Assembly: GCA_046262995.1 (NCBI GenBank)
Contig: JBHELQ010000049.1
Coordinates: forward strand, 1 to 20,577
Reading direction: 5' to 3'
DNA length: 20,577 nucleotides
DNA from: JBHELQ01 sp046262995
Lineage (GTDB): Bacteria; Actinomycetota; Thermoleophilia; Solirubrobacterales; Thermoleophilaceae
Shown here in pieces: positions 13,874-20,577 of the stretch (position 1 is its first letter; the number at the start of each line of letters is the position of its first letter). The translations under genes were made by a program, and so were the position numbers. A model generated the notes under the pieces. That model searched no databases. It was not told the origin of the DNA and saw nothing but the letters and a program-made list of their open reading frames with translations.

Positions 13874-15466
13874 GTGCCTTCCGTGGCCAACGACCGCCTG
13901 ACCGCGCTCGACACGTCGTTCCTCACCAGCGAGGACGACTCGACCAACCTCTGCGTGGGCGCGGTGGAGGTGCTGGCCGGACCGGCGCCGAGCCACGAGG
14001 AGGTGGTGGAGGCGATCGAGCCAAGGCTGGACCGGCTTCCGCGCTTCCGCCAGCGACTGGCGACCGTCCCCCTGGGGCTGGGGCGACCCCGCTGGGTGGA
14101 CGATCCGCACTTCCGGATCACGAACCACGTGCGGCATGCCGCGGTCCCGGCTCCGGGCGGGCCGCCCCAGCTTCAGGCCGTGTTCGCCGGGTTCATCAGC
14201 GAGCACATGCGGCGAGACAGGCCGCTGTGGGAGCTGTGGCTCGTGGAGGGCCTCGAGGGCGGCCGGTTCGCGGTCATGCACAAGATCCACCACGCGCTCG
14301 TGGACGGGATCGCGAGCATCAAGGTGCTGGAGACGCTGCTCGACACCGAGCGCCGGCCGCGGGCCGCGCGGGCGAAGGCCTGGAGCCCGCAGGCCGGTCC
14401 CTCGACGGCCCGGCTGCTTGCCGACGCCGTGTTGGAGCGGGCCGCGCCGCCGGAGCTCGTGCGCTCGGCCGCCGGCCTCGTGCGCTCCCCGCGCCGGACG
14501 GTCAAGAGCGCGGTGCGCACCGTCGCGGGCGTAGCCGGAATCGTCGGCGCCCAGCTGAACCCCGCGCCGACCACGCCGTACAACAGGCCGGTCGGGCCGA
14601 GGCGCAGCTTCAGCTGGCAGCGCGAGTCGCTCGATGACCTGAAGGCGATCAAGAACGCACTCCAAGGGTCCCTGAACGACGCCGTGCTCGCCGTCGTGGC
14701 CGGCGCGCTCGGTCGGGACCTGGCCAGGCGCGGGTGCCAGACACGCGGGCTCGAGCTTCAGGTCTTCGTCCCGGTCAGCGTGCGGGAGGAGCTGCAGTCC
14801 ACCAGCGGCAACGAGGTCTCCGGCCTGCGGGTGCCGCTGCCAGTCGGCATCGGCGATCCGGTGGAGCGCTTCAAACGCATCCACGAGACGATGCAGGGGC
14901 TCAAGCAGAGCGCCGAGCCATTCGGGAGCCTGGCGGCCACCGAGATCACGGGGCTGGTCCCGCCCGGGCTGTCCGAGCGTCTTTCGGGGCTGGGGTCGCG
15001 GCAGCGCTACGTGAACGTGGTGGTGAGCAACGTCCCGGGCCCGCAGACGACTCTGTACCTGCGCGGCCGGGAGGTCGAGGATGTCTTCCCGTGCCTGCCG
15101 ATCGGCGGAAACCTGGCGCTCGGAATCGTGATCGTGAGCTATGCCGGCAAGATGGAGTTCGGCTTCACGGGCGATGCCGACGTGCTGCCGGACGTCGATC
15201 AGCTGCCGGGCGTGCTGCACGCATCGCTGGTCGAGCTCGCCGAGGCGGCCGGCACCGAGGTCAGCGAGCCCTCGCCGGTCGAGCAGAGCGCGTCGCCGAG
15301 CGGCGGCGGCGAGCCCTGGCCCGGGTACGACGAGCAGACGGTGGAGGAGATCAGGCGGGTAGTGACGCGCCTGGACCGCGAGGCACGCAGGCGCGTGCGA
15401 GCTTATGAGCGGCGGCACAAGGACCGGGCGACGGTCCGGCGCGCGCTCGACGGCCAGACGGGTTAG
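13874..15466 (+). CDS. Wax ester synthase/diacylglycerol O-acyltransferase (WS/DGAT family)
   Basis: This 530-aa enzyme probably joins an acyl-CoA to a long-chain alcohol or diacylglycerol, making storage wax esters or triacylglycerol at the membrane. The N-terminus has the family opening RLTALDTSFL. Then come PLWELWLVEGL (about 117-127), the catalytic HHALVDG at 139-145, SLNDAVLAVVAGAL (about 266-279), VPVSVR, and NVPGPQTTLYLRG (386-398). All family motifs are intact. A C-terminal extension of about 75 residues (SEPSPVEQ... to RRALDGQTG) is basic and helical in look. GTG 13874 is used here; GTG 13883 (MANDRLTALD...) is an alternative. It is divergent from the MFS gene and ends at the hairpin shared with the hydrolase. 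Confidence 0.93.
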   Translation: MPSVANDRLTALDTSFLTSEDDSTNLCVGAVEVLAGPAPSHEEVVEAIEPRLDRLPRFRQRLATVPLGLGRPRWVDDPHFRITNHVRHAAVPAPGGPPQLQAVFAGFISEHMRRDRPLWELWLVEGLEGGRFAVMHKIHHALVDGIASIKVLETLLDTERRPRAARAKAWSPQAGPSTARLLADAVLERAAPPELVRSAAGLVRSPRRTVKSAVRTVAGVAGIVGAQLNPAPTTPYNRPVGPRRSFSWQRESLDDLKAIKNALQGSLNDAVLAVVAGALGRDLARRGCQTRGLELQVFVPVSVREELQSTSGNEVSGLRVPLPVGIGDPVERFKRIHETMQGLKQSAEPFGSLAATEITGLVPPGLSERLSGLGSRQRYVNVVVSNVPGPQTTLYLRGREVEDVFPCLPIGGNLALGIVIVSYAGKMEFGFTGDADVLPDVDQLPGVLHASLVELAEAAGTEVSEPSPVEQSASPSGGGEPWPGYDEQTVEEIRRVVTRLDREARRRVRAYERRHKDRATVRRALDGQTG

Positions 15467-15505
15467 CGCCACCCGCTAGCGGCCCGCCGGTCAGCGGCGG
15501 TGGCG
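15467..15505. terminator. Bidirectional hairpin between convergent acyltransferase and hydrolase genes
   Basis: CGCCACC at 15467-15473 pairs with GGTGGCG at 15499-15505, and CGCT (15474-15477) pairs with AGCG (15493-15496), leaving a 2-nt bulge and a 15-nt loop. The 11-bp GC-rich stem starts right after the acyltransferase stop and covers the hydrolase stop codon. It has no T-tract, as usual in high-GC actinobacteria. It probably terminates both transcripts. Confidence 0.55.
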
Positions 15506-17485
15506 GCGCTTCGGCACGAGCTTCGCGGCCCGCAGGCGCCTGACGAGCGCGCGGCGGTGCACGGTCTGGCGGCGGGTGACCACGGCCAGGAAGCGGACCT
15601 TCCGCCCGCGCACGCCGTAGACCACGCGACCGCGGCCGAAGCGATGGCCCACCTGCACGCCGCGCGCGACCCTCCGCGCGCCGCGGATGTGACTGGCCCG
15701 CAGCCGCTGGCCCGGATGGTGCCTGCGGGTGTGGTGGCGGCGCACGGTCGTCGCCAGGAAGTCGATCTTGCCCTTGCGGGCGCCCACCAGGAACCGCCCT
15801 CGGCGGCCGCGCACGCAGAAGCTGTAGGCGTGCGCGCGGCGGTAGTGGCGCAGCGCGCGGTAGCGGTGGAAGAAGCGCCTGAAGCTGCGCCCCAGCCGGG
15901 CGGACCCGATCCGGCGCGAGCTGATCGTCGTCCGGCGCGCGACGCAGCGGGTGCCGCTGCCCGCGATGCAGACCGGGTGGCGATGCGGCCTGTCCGCGCT
16001 CAGCGCGAGCTTGAGGAAGGAGTAGGGGACCGGATCGCAGTCGGAGCGCAGGGCGCGCGAGCGGCGCAGGTTCTCCGAAGTGAAGCGACGGCTCGCGGCG
16101 GCGGTCGAGGCGCGCGGGAAGTCGAGGCGCGAGCGGTAGTAGAAGGAGAAGATGTTGCCGTCGTGGTCTGGGTCGACCCTGGCCTCGGGGCGGTCCTTCT
16201 GCCAGCGGTTGGTGAGCAGCCGGTCGTCGGCGGTGTGGTCCCGCTTCACGAACTTGTCGAACCAGGCGGCCGTGTACCAGGCCGCGAAATCGACGCCTCG
16301 CAGCGTGGCCCCGAAGGCCGGATCCGGAATCCAGGAGTAGTCGTAGTGCGTGCCGCCGCGGATGATCACCTGTCCCGTCGGGACCCCACGCTTCGAGTAC
16401 TGGAGGGACTCGGTGCTCTTCGCCTTCGGGTCCGGGTCCGAGCTGTACTTCTGCGAGGTCAGCCCGTAATCGGAGGACATTCCGAGGGCGGGCTTCGTCC
16501 TCGGGACCACCCGGCGCGCCGCCGGGTTCGCGGGGCAGGGCTCCTCGCCCAGACCGGCGGCCGGGTCCGGCGGTCCCAGGTTGTCCCACGCCACCACGGC
16601 GTCCACGCGCGGGTCCCACTGCCCGATGTAGGACACGCCGGCTGCGCCGTAGGAGTGGCCGGCGATGCCCACCCGGCTCGGGTCGATCATCCTCCAGAGC
16701 GGGTTGTAGGCGGGGTTCAGGCCCTGCTGCACGCGGCTGTTCTGCTTGCCGGCGTGGCTCGTGCCGCTCGTGCAGCTCGGCACCGGCTTATACGGATGGG
16801 CCTTGTTGGACAGCATGAAGTTGATCGCGTCCTCGGTGCCGTCGTAGAAGGGACGGCCGTCGGTCTGCGCGGGCACGCCTTCGTTGTAGTCGGAGCCCGG
16901 CTCGCCGTGGATGTCGGAGCGGCCCTGGCCCTGGGCGTCCCAGGTCAGCACCACGTAGCCCTCCTTGGCCAGGCTCGTGGCCGCCCACCAGTAGTACTGC
17001 TCGTCGGCCTGGATCGAGCCTTCGGTGATCTCGATCGCGGGCCGCTTGGCCGGACCCGAGCGGGTGGCCCAAACGTGACCGGAGAGGGTGGCGCCGTCGC
17101 GCGCCGTGAACAGGACCTCACGGACGATGCCGTGGTGGTTCTTCTCCCAGTCCCAGAGCCGGATGTCACCAGCGCAGGCCGTCGAGTGCCGCCAGCAGAG
17201 ATTCCCCAGGAAGTCGCGGGTCGGATCGTTGGCCAGGGTCTGGAGGCCATCGGACGTGCCCTCGGCGCTCCGCTGGGCCAGCTTCGTCTGGTAGTCGCTG
17301 CCGCTGTACTCGGCCTCGCGCTCGTGGGTCTTCGAGTTGTTGCGGTCCTCGCGGGCCGAGTCGAACGCGAACGCCGGCGCCGCCACCAGCAGCGACAGCA
17401 CCAACGCGAGCACGGCCGATCTCCCCGCGACCGCTCGGCCGTGCGCGGCATCGGACGTTCCTCGACGAGTCCCCAACCTTTTCAA
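15491..17485 (-). CDS. Secreted alpha/beta hydrolase with basic C-terminal tail
   Basis: From TTG 17485 this is 664 aa. The signal peptide has a basic N-region, AVLALVLSLLVAAP and AFA|FDS cleavage near residue 40. The hydrolase core carries nucleophile Ser278 in GIAGHSYGAAG and a likely catalytic His380 in RGGTHYDYSW; the acid is probably Asp339 or a nearby residue, which is uncertain. The segments LSGHVWATR, VVLTWDAQGQGRSD and WDNLGPPDP are typical of dienelactone-hydrolase/lipase-like secreted enzymes. Residues about 500-664 are an Arg/His-rich extension (PHRHPVCIAG... HRRALVRRLRAAKLVPKRRHRR), possibly wall- or polymer-binding. No ATG is in frame; TTG 17476 is the other choice. A promoter TTGTGT-N17-TCTAAT lies upstream. 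The substrate is unknown, perhaps an ester or lipid. Confidence 0.87.
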   Translation of the reverse strand: MKRLGTRRGTSDAAHGRAVAGRSAVLALVLSLLVAAPAFAFDSAREDRNNSKTHEREAEYSGSDYQTKLAQRSAEGTSDGLQTLANDPTRDFLGNLCWRHSTACAGDIRLWDWEKNHHGIVREVLFTARDGATLSGHVWATRSGPAKRPAIEITEGSIQADEQYYWWAATSLAKEGYVVLTWDAQGQGRSDIHGEPGSDYNEGVPAQTDGRPFYDGTEDAINFMLSNKAHPYKPVPSCTSGTSHAGKQNSRVQQGLNPAYNPLWRMIDPSRVGIAGHSYGAAGVSYIGQWDPRVDAVVAWDNLGPPDPAAGLGEEPCPANPAARRVVPRTKPALGMSSDYGLTSQKYSSDPDPKAKSTESLQYSKRGVPTGQVIIRGGTHYDYSWIPDPAFGATLRGVDFAAWYTAAWFDKFVKRDHTADDRLLTNRWQKDRPEARVDPDHDGNIFSFYYRSRLDFPRASTAAASRRFTSENLRRSRALRSDCDPVPYSFLKLALSADRPHRHPVCIAGSGTRCVARRTTISSRRIGSARLGRSFRRFFHRYRALRHYRRAHAYSFCVRGRRGRFLVGARKGKIDFLATTVRRHHTRRHHPGQRLRASHIRGARRVARGVQVGHRFGRGRVVYGVRGRKVRFLAVVTRRQTVHRRALVRRLRAAKLVPKRRHRR

Positions 17486-17516
17486 CCCCTGTCTTCCGGC
17501 CGAGTGCGAAGTCCGA

Positions 17517-17545
17517 ATTAGATCAGTGGAGGTACCGAGACACAA
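17517..17545 (-). promoter_or_regulatory. Sigma-70-type promoter for the secreted hydrolase
   Basis: On the minus strand TTGTGT (17545-17540) and TCTAAT (17522-17517) are separated by 17 nt. TCTAAT matches five of six -10 consensus positions. The hydrolase TTG lies 31 nt further downstream. This predicts a leader with GGAAGACAGGGG as the ribosome-binding region. Confidence 0.5.
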
Positions 17546-17571
17546 GGGGGATCTGTCCCGCGCTGTCTCGG
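17535..17571. promoter_or_regulatory. Inverted-repeat operator between divergent hydrolase and acyltransferase-like genes
   Basis: CCGAGACA (17535-17542) and TGTCTCGG (17564-17571) are perfect 8-bp inverted copies with a 21-bp spacer. A smaller dyad GGGA-TCTG-TCCC (17548-17559) is nested on almost the same centre. The left arm overlaps the hydrolase -35 and the right arm ends 4 nt before the -10 of the acyltransferase-like gene. The position suits a repressor acting on both genes. No regulator gene lies next to it in this window. Confidence 0.5.
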
Positions 17572-17575
17572 CCGT

Positions 17576-17587
17576 TATCTTCGGCCC
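17576..17587 (+). promoter_or_regulatory. -10 hexamer for leaderless transcript of the acyltransferase-like gene
   Basis: TATCTT (17576-17581, TANNNT) ends 6 nt before ATG 17588 and no Shine-Dalgarno site is present, so transcription may begin at the start codon. GGCCG-TTATCTT-CGGCC (17570-17586) also forms a small dyad around the hexamer. Confidence 0.5.
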
Positions 17588-18931
17588 ATGGGTACCGCCG
17601 GCGCCGAGCGCAGCTTGGACTTCACCGTGCTGGAGGAAACGATCCTCCACGTCCAGGGGGTGACGAATCCCTGGAACATCCAGTTCGAGATCGGAAGCGG
17701 GGCGCGGCTCGACGCCGAGCGCCTGAAAGACGCGGTAGCGACCGCCTGCTCGCGCCATCCCCTGGCGCGGGTTCGCCAGAGCCGGGACTGGTCGCCCGTG
17801 GACCGGAGGTACTCCTGGGAGGTGGCCTCCGAGCTCGAGCAGGACCCGCTCCGGGTGGCGGACGTCGGCGACGAGGACGCGCTCGAAGAGCTGCGCACGG
17901 ACTTCTACAGCCCACCGATCGCGCTCGAGGCCTCGCCCCCGGTGCGCGCGGCCCTGGCGAGGGGGCCGGAGCGCGACCTGGTGCTCCTGAACACGAGCCA
18001 CGTGCCCCTCGACGGCGTCGGAACGGCGCGGCTCGCGCAGTCGATCGCCCGCTCCTACCGCGGGGTTGAGGATCCACCCGACCCGGTCTCGCTCGACGCC
18101 GCGCGTGACCTCGGCTCGCTGCTGAGTCCCGAGAGCCTCGGTGAACGGCTGACCCGCGCGATGGACAACGTGACTCGCGCGCTCACGGGCGTCGACCCGC
18201 CGGCGAAGGTCGCCCCGGTCGGCGCCGGCGAGCGCGAGGGCTTCGGCTTCGTCCACCGCCGCATCCCGGCCGAGCGGACCGCCGCCCTCCTGCGCGAGCG
18301 CCCGCCGGGCGCCACCTTCAACGACGTGCTGCTGGCCGCCCTGCACCTGACCATCGACCGCTGGAACGCCGAGCACGACGAGACCGCGCGGCGGATCTCC
18401 GTGACCATGCCCGTCAACGCCCGCCCGCGCGAGTGGTACTGGGAGATGCCGGGCATGTACGCGATCCTCCTGAGCGTCGCGACGACCCCGGGCCAGCGCA
18501 AGGACCTGCCCACCGCGACCGCCGCGGTCTCCGACCAGACGAACCAGCTCAAGCAGGGGAAGCGCTTGGCGGCGCCCTTCGACGTGCTGCGCCTGGCGGA
18601 GGGAATCGCGGTCGGCGTCAAGCGGGCGATGCCGCTGCTGATCCCCGTCGCGGGCGATCGCTTCGCCGACAGCGCGGTGCTCTCGAACCTGGGTCGCATA
18701 CCCGACCCGCCGCGCTTCGAGGAGTCCGACGGCGACGCCCCGCCCGAGCTCTGGTTCTCGCCGCCCTGCGGGATGCCGATCGGGGTGAGCGTCGGCGCGG
18801 CGACCGTGGGGGACGTTCTGCACCTCTCGGTTCGGCACCGGTTCGCCCAGTTCGACCGCGCGGCGGCGGCGGAGTTCGCCGACCTCCTCCTGGCTCAGCT
18901 GGGCTCGAGCGAGGCCGTCGCCGCCTCCTGA
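17588..18931 (+). CDS. Condensation-fold acyltransferase-like protein with SHxxxDG motif
   Basis: This 447-aa protein has the layout of the chloramphenicol-acetyltransferase/condensation superfamily (WS/DGAT, PapA5, NRPS condensation). In place of HHxxxDG it reads SHVPLDG at 137-143: the second, catalytic His138 and Asp142 are kept while the first His is Ser. FNDVLLAALHLTIDRW matches the (L)ND.(V/L)LA motif, and SVTMPVNARPREW fits the following strand. So an acyltransferase or condensation reaction is likely, with unknown substrates. It is divergent from the secreted hydrolase, sharing an inverted-repeat operator, and convergent with the GMC oxidoreductase, whose 3' end overlaps by 37 bases. 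No carrier-protein or adenylation genes are near, which argues against an NRPS role. Confidence 0.82.
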   Translation: MGTAGAERSLDFTVLEETILHVQGVTNPWNIQFEIGSGARLDAERLKDAVATACSRHPLARVRQSRDWSPVDRRYSWEVASELEQDPLRVADVGDEDALEELRTDFYSPPIALEASPPVRAALARGPERDLVLLNTSHVPLDGVGTARLAQSIARSYRGVEDPPDPVSLDAARDLGSLLSPESLGERLTRAMDNVTRALTGVDPPAKVAPVGAGEREGFGFVHRRIPAERTAALLRERPPGATFNDVLLAALHLTIDRWNAEHDETARRISVTMPVNARPREWYWEMPGMYAILLSVATTPGQRKDLPTATAAVSDQTNQLKQGKRLAAPFDVLRLAEGIAVGVKRAMPLLIPVAGDRFADSAVLSNLGRIPDPPRFEESDGDAPPELWFSPPCGMPIGVSVGAATVGDVLHLSVRHRFAQFDRAAAAEFADLLLAQLGSSEAVAAS

Positions 18932-20529
18932 GCCGCGCTGTCCGCGCCGGCCGGCGGGACCATGCTCATTGCGCGCTCGGCGAGCGCCGTAATCGTCAGG
19001 CTCGGGTTGACCCCGATGTTGGCCGGGATCGCCGCGCCGTCGCAGACCATCAGGTTCTCGTAGCCGAACACCCGCTGGCGGTCATCGACGACGCCCGACT
19101 CCGGGCTCTCGCCGATCACCGCGCCGCCAAGGATGTGCGCCGTCGTGGGGACGTTCATCAAGGCCTCGGCCACGCCGCTCTGTGGCACGGCGTCCAGCTT
19201 CTCGGCGGCGCGCTTGGTCGCCCAGTTCGCCACCTCGATGAAGCGCGGGTTCGGCTTCTCGGGGTCCTCCTCGGTCTGCAGGCGCGGGCCAAGCCCAAGC
19301 AGGTTGCGCTTCGGCCGCAGGCGCATCGAGTTGTCGAGCGTCTGCATGGTCAGCAGGATGATGGTCCGCCGCGACCACTTGAGCGGCCAGGTCGCGCGCG
19401 CGAACTTGATCGGGTGGAGGAAGGCGCCGGTCAGCGCCTTCAGCGGTCGGGTCAGCTTGCTGCCGTGCCCGGTGAGCAGGGTGTAGAGGAAGCTCATCGA
19501 GTCCGCGCCGCGCCCGTAGGTCACGTTCTCGATGTGCGTGTCCTCACTGGGATAGATGCTCGAGGTGATCGCGATCGACTTCGTGAAGTCGAGTCGGTCG
19601 TTCTTCGTCGTGACGGCGGAGATCGCCTCGCTGTTCGTGCGCACCAGCTCGCCAAGCCGGTCCGACAGGCGCGGCAGCGACCCTCCCAGCCTGCAGCGCT
19701 GCAGCAGCTGGTTCGTGCCGAGCGCCCCGGCTGCCACGACCACGCCGCGCGCGGTCAGCGTCCTCCGCTCCTTGCGGAACCAGGCGCCAGAGCGCTCGCT
19801 CGTCACGGCGTAGCCGCCCGAGCCGTCCTCCGCGCCCAGCGGTCGCACCTCGACCACCGTGCGCTCGGGCATGATCTCGACTCCGTTCCGCTCCGCGAAG
19901 AAGAGGTAGTTCTTCGGCAGCGTGTTCTTCGCGTTGTAGCGGCAGCCGACCATGCAGGCGCCGCAGCGGATGCACCCCGCTCGCTCCGGTCCCTCGCCGC
20001 CGAAGTAGGGGTCGGGCACGGCCTGGCCCGGCTCGCCGAAGAAGACGCCCACGCGCGTGGTCGAGTAGGTGTCCCGCACGCCGAGCTCGTCCGCGAGCTC
20101 CTGAAGCAGCCGGTCGGCCGGCCCCTCGCCCTCGTAGGTCGTCACGCCGAGCATCCGCTCGGCCTCGCGGTAGTGCGGCTCGAGTGCCTCGTACCAGTCG
20201 GCCATGCCGGCCCACCGCGGGTCGCGGTAGAACATCGACTCGCGCTTCGGCTGGTAGAGCGTGTTGGCGTAGCCCAGGCTGCCCCCGCCGACGCCGCAGC
20301 CAGAGGCCACGAAGATGTCCTTGAACAGGGTGAGCCGAAGGATCCCCTTCATGCCGAGCCGCGGCAGCCAGTAGTACCGGCGCGCGTCCCAGGTGGTCTT
20401 CGCGAAGTCCTTGTCCTCGTAGCGGCGGCCGCACTCCAGCACGCCCACCGAGTAGCCCTTCTCGCTCAGCCGCAGCGCGGAGACGCTGCCGCCGAATCCA
20501 GACCCGACGACGACCCAGTCGTAGTCCAT
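18895..20529 (-). CDS. GMC-type FAD oxidoreductase, cholesterol-oxidase (ChoD)-like
   Basis: This 544-aa flavoenzyme has an FAD-binding GSGFGGSVSALRL at about 9-21, SGCGVGGGSLGYANTLYQP (FAD/substrate region, about 77-94), GVVVAAGALGTNQLL (about 262-276), PTTAHILGGAVIG with likely active-site His465, and GVNPSLTITALAERAM (about 506-521) including Asn508. This matches the ChoD-like GMC subgroup, which oxidises secondary alcohols; a sterol or hopanoid substrate is only inferred. It carries CIRCGACMVGC at 186-196, a ferredoxin-like C-x2-C-x2-C-x3-C, as seen in mycobacterial ChoD-type proteins. No signal peptide, so cytoplasmic or membrane-associated. ATG 20529 has a TAGAGT hexamer 7 nt upstream. 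Convergent with the acyltransferase-like gene. Confidence 0.92.
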   Translation of the reverse strand: MDYDWVVVGSGFGGSVSALRLSEKGYSVGVLECGRRYEDKDFAKTTWDARRYYWLPRLGMKGILRLTLFKDIFVASGCGVGGGSLGYANTLYQPKRESMFYRDPRWAGMADWYEALEPHYREAERMLGVTTYEGEGPADRLLQELADELGVRDTYSTTRVGVFFGEPGQAVPDPYFGGEGPERAGCIRCGACMVGCRYNAKNTLPKNYLFFAERNGVEIMPERTVVEVRPLGAEDGSGGYAVTSERSGAWFRKERRTLTARGVVVAAGALGTNQLLQRCRLGGSLPRLSDRLGELVRTNSEAISAVTTKNDRLDFTKSIAITSSIYPSEDTHIENVTYGRGADSMSFLYTLLTGHGSKLTRPLKALTGAFLHPIKFARATWPLKWSRRTIILLTMQTLDNSMRLRPKRNLLGLGPRLQTEEDPEKPNPRFIEVANWATKRAAEKLDAVPQSGVAEALMNVPTTAHILGGAVIGESPESGVVDDRQRVFGYENLMVCDGAAIPANIGVNPSLTITALAERAMSMVPPAGADSAAQEAATASLEPS

Positions 20530-20567
20530 GCCGGGAACTCTACCGACGAAGGTGACGCGGGCGTCAT
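20530..20567 (-). promoter_or_regulatory. Leaderless promoter of the GMC oxidoreductase gene
   Basis: On the minus strand TAGAGT (20542-20537) is a TANNNT -10 hexamer followed by 7 nt and ATG 20529. ATGACG (20567-20562) could be a -35 with 19-nt spacing, four of six matches. No Shine-Dalgarno sequence is seen. Confidence 0.45.
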
Positions 20568-20577
20568 GTTTGCCGCT

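Noticed and set aside
17486..18838. N-terminal extension of the hydrolase frame to 18838
   Set aside because: It is antisense to the acyltransferase-like gene; the signal peptide after TTG 17485 marks the real start.
18945..18956. CGCCGGCCGGCG palindrome as a terminator for the acyltransferase-like gene
   Set aside because: It has no loop, lies in coding sequence of the GMC gene and is a common GC palindrome.
1..20577. tRNA, rRNA, riboswitch, IS element, att site or CRISPR
   Set aside because: No cloverleaf, transposase, spaced-repeat array or conserved RNA motif was seen; the gaps are too short for most of these.

Overview
The window is very GC-rich, densely packed bacterial DNA. Strong G/C third-position bias, a 66-aa protein with the FSGWLGL..AIEAAR signature, Arg-rich secreted proteins, beta-propeller lipoproteins, WS/DGAT-type acyltransferases and a ChoD-like GMC oxidoreductase point to a high-GC actinobacterium. 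My best inference is the class Thermoleophilia (Solirubrobacter/Conexibacter-like), judged from protein style and not from any search. There is no tRNA, rRNA, IS element, CRISPR array or phage gene. No gene-free stretch exceeds about 120 bases.

Layout. (1) 1-1094, minus: N-terminal 364 codons of a large AAA-type (LuxR/MalT-like) regulator, cut by the window edge. A 117-base divergent gap with two C4/G4 inverted repeats separates it from (2) 1212-3000, plus: a 66-aa small protein and two secreted Cys-containing proteins, tightly packed. (3) 8373-3011, minus: a five-gene operon (secreted 221-aa protein, PsbP-like lipoprotein, two MacB/LolD-type ATPases, one large ten-helix FtsX-family permease). 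Every junction is a four-base NTGA overlap, the last apparently with a CTG start. (4) 8454-10468, plus: OmpR-type response regulator and histidine kinase, divergent from the transporter operon. (5) 10526-12645, plus: two tandem beta-propeller lipoproteins (kelch-like, then YVTN-like). (6) 13847-12612, minus: MFS transporter. (7) 13874-15466, plus: wax ester synthase/diacylglycerol acyltransferase. (8) 17485-15491, minus: secreted alpha/beta hydrolase. (9) 17588-18931, plus: a condensation-fold acyltransferase-like protein. (10) 20529-18895, minus: cholesterol-oxidase-like GMC flavoprotein.

How they fit. The most striking signal is a 17-bp element, TTCAGGAG(G/A)(T/C)(C/T)GTCAG(G/C), present three times around the two-component system: before the secreted-protein gene, before the lipoprotein gene, and before the kelch lipoprotein gene. 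Each copy is an 11-bp-spaced direct repeat, the spacing classical for OmpR/PhoB-family dimers. Each is followed at exactly 10 nt by a -10-like hexamer, then 6-7 nt to an ATG. This suggests that regions 3-5 form one envelope-sensing and export regulon controlled by the embedded two-component system, with leaderless transcripts. Regions 7-10 look like lipid or sterol-type acyl and redox metabolism. The divergent hydrolase/acyltransferase pair shares a candidate operator.
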